Of a DNA stretch of 10,652 nucleotides, positions 6,163-10,652 are shown piece after piece (the first letter of the stretch is position 1; every line of letters begins with the position of its first letter). The position numbers and the translations under genes are program-made. The notes below the pieces were generated by a model, which searched no databases, had not been told where the DNA came from, and saw only the letters and a program-made list of their open reading frames with translations. This DNA comes from an uncultured Opitutales bacterium (GTDB lineage: Bacteria > Verrucomicrobiota > Verrucomicrobiia > Opitutales > Intestinicryptomonadaceae): assembly GCA_900552245.1 (NCBI GenBank), contig URYY01000075.1:1-10652 (forward strand), written 5' to 3'.

Positions 6163-7431
6163 ATGGAGCTTTCAATTTTAGTTTTGTCGCTTTTGGCGTT
6201 AGTTCTGTTTGCGCTGTGCTGCCTTCTGTTTTTTAAAAATACAGGGCTTTCCGGCGCTGTGCTTGGCGCGCGGGCCGAACTTGATGCCATAAAGACACAG
6301 GGCAAAACTCTCGCAGATAGGGCGGAGAAACTTGAGGATGAAAAGGCGAATCTTAGTGCGCAAAACAGAAGTCTGGAGCGTGAACTTGCAACGCTCAGGG
6401 AGCGCGAGCGCGCACTAAACGAAAAGTTCGGAGAATTTAGCGCATTTAGCGCAAAGATTTTTGAAGAGGCGCGGGGCAAATTTGAAAGCTCTAACAAGTC
6501 GCAAATGGATTCTTTGCTGGCGCCTTTAAAGGAAGACATAAAGCGCTTTGCGGGGCGCATAGAAGAAATGAATGCCGAAAGCGAGCGAAAGCGCGGCAAC
6601 TTAGAGGCTCAGATAGGCGCGCTTAAGGAATTAAACACAACGCTTGGCAAGGAGGCTCGCGGGCTTGCCGAAGCTTTGAAGGGGCAAAATAAGTACGCGG
6701 GTTCGTGGGGAGAGATGGTCTTGCAGCGCCTTCTCGAGGCTTGCGGGCTTTTGGAGGGCGTAACTTATCTGCGGGAGGATTCCCACACTCAGGAAGGCAA
6801 TCGCCTGCGTCCGGATTTCGTCGTTAAGCTTCCGGAAAATAGAAATATAATTATAGATTCCAAGGTTTCTCTAGTTCCGTACGAGCGCTTTGTATCGTCT
6901 GAAGAGCAAGCGCAGAAAACATCGGCTTTGAGGCAATTTTTGGAATCTGTGCGAAGCCACATAAAGGGCTTGTCAAAAAAGAAGTACGAAAATATCGCCG
7001 AGCTTGCAAATCCCGACTTTGTAATTATGTTTATGCCAATAGAATCCGCATTTTGCCTTGCGATTTCAGCCGATTCCGACTTGTTGGATTTCGCTGCGCA
7101 AAACAAAGTTATTTTAGCCTCTCCAAGCACAATGTTTTCAATACTAAAAACTGTAGAGACCATATGGCGGACGGAGCGGCAGACTGCAAATACTCTTGAA
7201 ATTGCCCGTCAGGGCGGGGCGCTTTACGACAAGGTTGCCGTATTTGTCTCAAAGTTTGAAAAGATTGGCAAATCAATAGATGCCCTCAAGCGAGATTACG
7301 ACGACTCTTTGAGCACTTTGAGCTCCGGAAGGGGCAATGTTTTAAGAAGTGCGGAAAAATTGAGGCAACTTGGAGCGAACATTAAAAAACCTATGGAGTC
7401 TAAACTTTTGGAGAATTTGGAAAATGAGTGA
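6163..7431 (+). CDS. rmuC: RmuC-family DNA recombination protein
   Basis: This 422-residue protein is an RmuC homologue, a family with a PD-(D/E)XK nuclease-like core that limits rearrangements such as inversions at short inverted repeats. Residues 4-25 form a hydrophobic membrane anchor, and about 35-170 form a highly charged coiled coil (Glu/Lys/Arg/Leu heptads). The nuclease-like core follows: GSWGE at 180-184, RPDF with Asp218, and IIIDSKV with Asp232 and Lys234, which give the D-x(n)-D-x-K arrangement. The downstream GGALYDK region and C-terminal helices are typical of the family. The length is normal. A weak site, TTAGG, precedes the ATG. It is the first gene of a unit with meaB and xer, and its last eight bases overlap the meaB start. 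Confidence 0.9.
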   Translation: MELSILVLSLLALVLFALCCLLFFKNTGLSGAVLGARAELDAIKTQGKTLADRAEKLEDEKANLSAQNRSLERELATLRERERALNEKFGEFSAFSAKIFEEARGKFESSNKSQMDSLLAPLKEDIKRFAGRIEEMNAESERKRGNLEAQIGALKELNTTLGKEARGLAEALKGQNKYAGSWGEMVLQRLLEACGLLEGVTYLREDSHTQEGNRLRPDFVVKLPENRNIIIDSKVSLVPYERFVSSEEQAQKTSALRQFLESVRSHIKGLSKKKYENIAELANPDFVIMFMPIESAFCLAISADSDLLDFAAQNKVILASPSTMFSILKTVETIWRTERQTANTLEIARQGGALYDKVAVFVSKFEKIGKSIDALKRDYDDSLSTLSSGRGNVLRSAEKLRQLGANIKKPMESKLLENLENE

Positions 7432-8560
7432 CGCTAACGACAATATAAAGCGGCCCGATTGGGTTCCGGAAAATGCGGATAAGAGCCTCTTTACAACAGA
7501 GGTTATGTCCGGAATAGAATCAGACGGTTTTGCCGGAGGGTTTTCGAGCTTGAGAAAGCACAGGCCAGTGCACAAGAGGCGCCAGTACAGCATATCCGAA
7601 TACAAGGAGGGGGTGCTCGCGGGCGATAAGACGATTTTAGCGCGTGCAATAACGCTTATTGAAAGCAATGCCCCCGCTCATTTTGATGCAGCTCAAGAGC
7701 TATTGTCGGAGCTATTGCCCTACACGGGCAAGAGTTTTAGAGTGGGGATAACAGGGGTCCCCGGGGCGGGCAAGTCCACGTTCATTGAGGCCTTGGGAAC
7801 CATGCTTTGCAAGATGCAAAAAAAAGTTGCAGTCCTTGCGGTCGATCCCTCAAGCACGGTGTCGGGCGGAAGCATTTTGGGCGATAAAACTAGAATGGAA
7901 AATCTATCGCGCGAAAAAAACGCATTTATAAGGCCCTCTCCGTCGGGCGGAACTCTGGGCGGAGTTGCGAGGAAGAGCCGCGAGACTATGCTTCTTTGCG
8001 AGGCTGCCGGCTACGATACAATTTTGATAGAAACAGTGGGCGTAGGTCAAAGCGAGGTTACAGTGCGCTCTATGAGCGACTTTTTCCTGCTAGTGCAGCT
8101 AGCGACGCAAGGCGATGAACTTCAGGGAATTAAGAAGGGTGTTATAGAGCTTGCCGACGCCATTGCAGTCAACAAGTGCGACGGAGCATTGGTTGAAAAA
8201 TCTATGTTAAAGCGGGCGGAACTAGCGGGAGTTTTGCATTTTCTAAATTCTCCGACTCCTGGCTGGAAGCCGTTTTGCGAAGTCTGTTCGGCTCAGACTG
8301 GCTTTAATATCATGGAGATATGGAAGCGCTTGGAGGGCTTTAAAAAGCAGGTGCAAGAGAGCGGCTTCTTTGAACTCAGGAGGGCTCGCCAGAAGAAGGA
8401 GTGGTTGCTAACTGTCGTAAATGAGGAAATTTTGAGGGAATTTTACGCGCTTGAGGGCGTTGCAAAAATTCTCCCTCAGATTGAAAGCGATGTTGAAAAC
8501 TCCAAGATTTCAGTTACAAGCGCGGTAAAGATTTTGCTGAACGCGCGCGGCAAACAATAA
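7424..8560 (+). CDS. meaB: MeaB/ArgK-type GTPase, chaperone of a B12-dependent acyl-CoA mutase
   Basis: MeaB GTPases (G3E/SIMIBI class) protect methylmalonyl-CoA mutase and gate loading of adenosylcobalamin, so this cytoplasmic protein implies a propionate or succinate branch using B12. I place the start at the ATG at 7424 (378 residues). The upstream in-frame ATG at 7370 lies well inside rmuC and adds a Trp-rich, non-family stretch. The chosen ATG overlaps the rmuC end by eight bases, with GGAG at 7410-7413. Motifs: P-loop GVPGAGKST (111-119), DPSS and GGSILGDKTRM, RPSPSGGTLGG, ETVGVGQSE (203-211) and NKCD (250-253) for guanine recognition. The core starts near residue 55 (YSISEYKEGVLAGDKTILARAI), so the first 50 residues are an extension beyond the usual length of about 330. 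No mutase subunit is in the window. Confidence 0.93.
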   Translation: MSDANDNIKRPDWVPENADKSLFTTEVMSGIESDGFAGGFSSLRKHRPVHKRRQYSISEYKEGVLAGDKTILARAITLIESNAPAHFDAAQELLSELLPYTGKSFRVGITGVPGAGKSTFIEALGTMLCKMQKKVAVLAVDPSSTVSGGSILGDKTRMENLSREKNAFIRPSPSGGTLGGVARKSRETMLLCEAAGYDTILIETVGVGQSEVTVRSMSDFFLLVQLATQGDELQGIKKGVIELADAIAVNKCDGALVEKSMLKRAELAGVLHFLNSPTPGWKPFCEVCSAQTGFNIMEIWKRLEGFKKQVQESGFFELRRARQKKEWLLTVVNEEILREFYALEGVAKILPQIESDVENSKISVTSAVKILLNARGKQ

Positions 8561-8561
8561 A

Positions 8562-9503
8562 ATGCCCCTAGCTAAAAAGCAGGATTTTCCACCCGCAATT
8601 CGCGACACTCTGCGAGATTACAGATTGTATCTAAAGATGCAGCTTGGAAAGTCGGAAAACACAGTGCTCTCTTACATGGCGGATATAGGGCAGTTTGCGG
8701 AATTTTTAGCAGCCCGCAAAATTTGCGATTTTTCCGCTGTGGGTGCGGAGGATATGAGAAAGTGGATAGAACTTGTATCATCAGGGGCAAAATCAACGAC
8801 GCAGTCGCGCAAGCTTAGCGCCCTAAAATCGCTCTCGGGCTTTCTTTTGGAGGAAAAAATATGGAAGACAGACTACTCCGAGCTTCTTTCGCGCCCAAAG
8901 CTCAGGCGCAATATTCCGGAGGTTCTGACGCGCGAGGAAGTTGAGGCTCTGTTGGAGGCCCCCAACAGACCTGTATTTGAGGAATTGCGAGACAGGGCTA
9001 TGCTAGAGCTTATGTACTCAAGCGGGCTCAGAGTTAGCGAGCTTTGCGCGCTTAAGTTTTCGGATTTTGATTTCGACTCGCGCATACTGCGAGTTTGCGG
9101 AAAGGGGCAAAAGGTTCGCTTAATACCGGTGTCGCACAAGGCGATAAGTTACATAGAGGCCTACATGGACTTTGCCGGAGATTTCTTTAAAAAGCGCCGC
9201 CCGCTCTATCTGTTTGCGACGCGCCGCGTGGGGCCGCTTTCGCGCAAGACATTTTGGTACAACATTAAAAAATACGCGCTAAGGGCGGGAATTACAAAAA
9301 ACGTAAAGCCGCATATTTTGCGCCACAGCTTTGCAACGCACCTTTTAAACGCGGGCGCAAATTTGATGGCGATAAAAGAAATGCTCGGGCACTCAGACCT
9401 ATCTACAACGCAAATTTACACTCACATAGAAAGCGAGACTCTAAATGCGGAATACACCGCAAAGCATCCGCGCTCAAAGATGGATTCGCCGCCGGATTTA
9501 TAG
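8562..9503 (+). CDS. xerD: Tyrosine recombinase, XerC/XerD type
   Basis: This 313-residue recombinase has the size and layout of XerC/XerD, which resolve chromosome dimers at dif. An N-terminal SAM-like DNA-binding domain (about 12-100) includes the ENTVLSYMADI core-binding helix. The catalytic domain carries all six active-site residues: Arg157 (GLRVSEL), Lys181 (GKGQK), His251 and Arg254 (HILRHSF), His277 (GHSDLSTTQ) and Tyr286 (IYTHI). There is no integrase-specific arm-binding domain or cargo nearby, so a housekeeping role is most likely. XerC and XerD cannot be told apart safely by eye; the symbol is a best guess. The ATG lies one base after the meaB stop with no Shine-Dalgarno site, so translation is probably coupled. 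Confidence 0.9.
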   Translation: MPLAKKQDFPPAIRDTLRDYRLYLKMQLGKSENTVLSYMADIGQFAEFLAARKICDFSAVGAEDMRKWIELVSSGAKSTTQSRKLSALKSLSGFLLEEKIWKTDYSELLSRPKLRRNIPEVLTREEVEALLEAPNRPVFEELRDRAMLELMYSSGLRVSELCALKFSDFDFDSRILRVCGKGQKVRLIPVSHKAISYIEAYMDFAGDFFKKRRPLYLFATRRVGPLSRKTFWYNIKKYALRAGITKNVKPHILRHSFATHLLNAGANLMAIKEMLGHSDLSTTQIYTHIESETLNAEYTAKHPRSKMDSPPDL

Positions 9504-9532
9504 ATTGATTTAAAGGTATCTTTTAGAAACTC

Positions 9533-9559
9533 GAATACCAGCCAAGACTTGTCGTATTC
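9533..9559. repeat. Nested inverted repeat just downstream of the Xer gene
   Basis: GAATAC (9533-9538) and GTATTC (9554-9559) form outer arms around an inner CAAG (9543-9546), A, CTTG (9548-9551). The whole is 27 bases, close to the size of a Xer recombination core (two 11-base arms around 6 bases), but its sequence does not match the dif consensus I know. It could equally be an RNA hairpin in the 3' end of the xer transcript. Confidence 0.35.
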
Positions 9560-9655
9560 ACAGCTTTGGGCTTTCGAGGTTTTGCATTGGGAAGTTTTTA
9601 GTTGAGCCTTGCTATTGAAGGGCAAGCTAGAAGTTTGCCGGAACTTTACCCAAAT

Positions 9656-9679
9656 AAAAAGGAGGCCTAAAGCCCCCTT
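9656..9679 (-). terminator. Terminator of hemD (minus strand)
   Basis: Read on the minus strand, AAGGGGGC (9679-9672) pairs with GCCTCCTT (9666-9659) with one G-U pair over a 5-base loop. The T-run formed by A 9656-9660 follows, then a further AT-rich stretch. It lies about 60 bases beyond the hemD stop. On the plus strand the same hairpin has an A-C mismatch and no adjacent T-run, so it serves hemD rather than xer. Confidence 0.7.
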
Positions 9680-9740
9680 AAAGTTAACGTAAATTTTTTA
9701 AGTTAAAAAAGCTCTTCTTCTAAGCTCTTGCGCTGCCTTC

Positions 9741-10517
9741 CTACGCAAGCGCCTCCTTTAGCATTTCCAAAACTTCTGAGGGGTTTGCTGCCTCCTTTGC
9801 CACAGGTATGCCAAATTTCTTCATAGCTTCCGTAGTCTTTGGGCCTATGGAAAAGGCCTTGGGGTGCCTAGCCGCATCTGATAGCGAAAGAACCCTTGCA
9901 TTGTTTGAAAAGGCTTCTACCGCAGATGAGCTTGCAAAGAATATTGCGTCTGCTCCGTTTTGCACAAAGTCTTTGACCACAGCGGAATTTTCGGATAGCT
10001 TAATTAGCTTTGTTGTGTAAACCGGGAAGGTGTCAACAATTGCTCGTCCCTTTTGCTCCAGCTTTTGCGCAAAGCTTTTATCGCTCAAATTTCCTATTAC
10101 CGAAAGTATATTCAGGTTTTCTATGGTCTCGTACTCCATCATGGCTTCAGCCATTGCGTCTGCCGTCGATGGGTTTGCTATGACGTCTGTCTGTATATAG
10201 AATTTCTTGAGTTCCTCGGCAGTCGCCTTGCCTACAGTTGCTATTCTGCAAGGGCCTATGGAGCGTATGTCCTCAAAGCGCTCAAAGAAGGCCTTGAAGA
10301 ATCCGCGCACGCCGTTTGCGCTGGAAAATGTAATCCACTCATAGCAGGCTATGCCCTCAAAAATATCGGCGGCAACTTCCTCGTCGCAACCGAGGAAAAC
10401 TTCTATTAAAGGCAGTTCTATCACTTTTGCGCCCAACTCTTGCAGCTTGACAGCCAGTGCCTTGTTGTCGGGGCGGGTGAGTACTATGCGCTTATCTTTA
10501 AGTATTTTAGATTCCAT
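9741..10517 (-). CDS. hemD: Uroporphyrinogen-III synthase
   Basis: HemD closes hydroxymethylbilane into uroporphyrinogen III with inversion of ring D, the branch point to heme, siroheme and B12. The protein has the two-lobed HemD pattern: RIVLTRP near the start, LGAKVIELPLIEV, ITFSSANGVRGFF, then IATVGKATAEEL, a second lobe with ADAIFFASSSAVEAF, and the closing SIGPKTTEAMKKFGIP and NPSEVLEML. From the ATG at 10517 it has 258 residues, a normal length. This ATG lies one base after the stop of the upstream M42 peptidase gene. An alternative ATG at 10544 would add nine residues and overlap that gene by 26 bases. Neither start has a Shine-Dalgarno site. The B12 link to meaB and the heme link to hemW are suggestive, but they are in separate transcription units. 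Confidence 0.9.
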   Translation of the reverse strand: MESKILKDKRIVLTRPDNKALAVKLQELGAKVIELPLIEVFLGCDEEVAADIFEGIACYEWITFSSANGVRGFFKAFFERFEDIRSIGPCRIATVGKATAEELKKFYIQTDVIANPSTADAMAEAMMEYETIENLNILSVIGNLSDKSFAQKLEQKGRAIVDTFPVYTTKLIKLSENSAVVKDFVQNGADAIFFASSSAVEAFSNNARVLSLSDAARHPKAFSIGPKTTEAMKKFGIPVAKEAANPSEVLEMLKEALA

Positions 10518-10518
10518 A

Positions 10519-10652
10519 TTAGAAAGTGAAGTCGTCGCTTGCATTTACCGACAGCGCGAAGCTCTCAAGCAGGCGCACGCAGTTTTCTATGTCGCTTAAA
10601 TCCGCAATCTCGGCGGGGGTGTGCATGTAGCGAAGTGGTATGCCCAAAAGCC
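10519..10652 (-). CDS. M42-family aminopeptidase, C-terminal end only
   Basis: An open minus-strand frame runs in from the right edge and stops at TAA (10521-10519), giving about 44 residues. It reads LLGIPLRYMHTPAEIADL and continues to DIENCVRLLESF. This is the typical C-terminal segment of M42 metallo-aminopeptidases (glutamyl aminopeptidase / TET / 'endoglucanase M' group), in which the His of the R-Y-M-H-T-P motif is expected to be a metal ligand. The rest of the gene, including the other metal ligands, lies outside the window. It is directly upstream of hemD and probably shares its transcript. Confidence 0.75.
   Translation of the reverse strand, partial: LLGIPLRYMHTPAEIADLSDIENCVRLLESFALSVNASDDFTF

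Noticed and set aside
6135..6599. 154-residue minus-strand reading frame opposite rmuC
   Set aside because: Its translation is a Ser/Arg/Phe/Ala-rich low-complexity chain of the kind produced by reading antisense to a coiled-coil gene. It has no recognisable domain.
7370..7423. Upstream ATG at 7370 as the meaB start
   Set aside because: It lies deep within rmuC and would add a stretch (three Trp in 18 residues) unlike the family. The ATG at 7424 has a GGAG site and the usual overlap.
8562..9503. Phage integrase or integron integrase marking a mobile element
   Set aside because: The length and domain layout fit XerC/XerD. There is no tRNA, attachment-site pair, cargo genes or compositional break nearby, and the gene is coupled to housekeeping genes.
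10053..10409. 118-residue plus-strand reading frame inside hemD
   Set aside because: It is antisense to a clear hemD gene, without family resemblance or a ribosome binding site.
1..10652. CRISPR array, insertion sequence, tRNA or riboswitch
   Set aside because: I found no regularly spaced repeats, transposase, terminal inverted repeats or tRNA cloverleaf. No known riboswitch core, including a B12 box, was seen in the gaps between genes.

Overview
The window is an ordinary-looking bacterial chromosome segment with moderate GC, AT-rich intergenic gaps and the standard code (TGA, TAA and TAG all serve as stops). It holds nine protein genes, two of them cut by the window edges. The combination of a serine-type sulfatase, a clan GH-A-like glycosidase, a MeaB GTPase, lipoproteins and mixed use of Shine-Dalgarno sites fits an anaerobic, glycan-degrading member of the PVC group (Verrucomicrobiota or Lentisphaerota). 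That placement is inference from gene content; no rRNA or other phylogenetic marker is present.

Left part (1-2562, + strand): the C-terminal part of a probable glycoside hydrolase ends at a strong terminator. An AT-rich regulatory gap of about 290 bases follows, and then a secreted sulfatase. Together they look like the edge of a sulfated-glycan utilisation region. Middle part (2783-5922): a HemW-type radical SAM heme chaperone lies on the minus strand. It is divergent from an outer-membrane-type lipoprotein with an IPT/TIG fold, which is followed by a LOG-family phosphoribohydrolase. A terminator hairpin sits directly against the ribosome binding site of the LOG gene.

Right part (6163-9503, + strand): a tight three-gene unit, rmuC - meaB - xerD/xerC, has an 8-base overlap at the first junction and a 1-base gap at the second. 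It faces a minus-strand pair, an M42 aminopeptidase (only its C-terminus is visible) and hemD (uroporphyrinogen-III synthase), with a terminator for hemD between the two units. hemW and hemD both touch tetrapyrrole metabolism, and MeaB implies a B12-dependent mutase elsewhere in the genome.

I see no insertion sequence, prophage, CRISPR array, tRNA, rRNA or defence island. Nothing in the window convincingly constitutes a new multi-gene system. The points most worth a second look are the terminator fused to the LOG ribosome binding site, the nested inverted repeat just behind the Xer gene, the altered heme-binding motif in HemW, the palindrome-rich sulfatase leader and the uncharacterised IPT lipoprotein.
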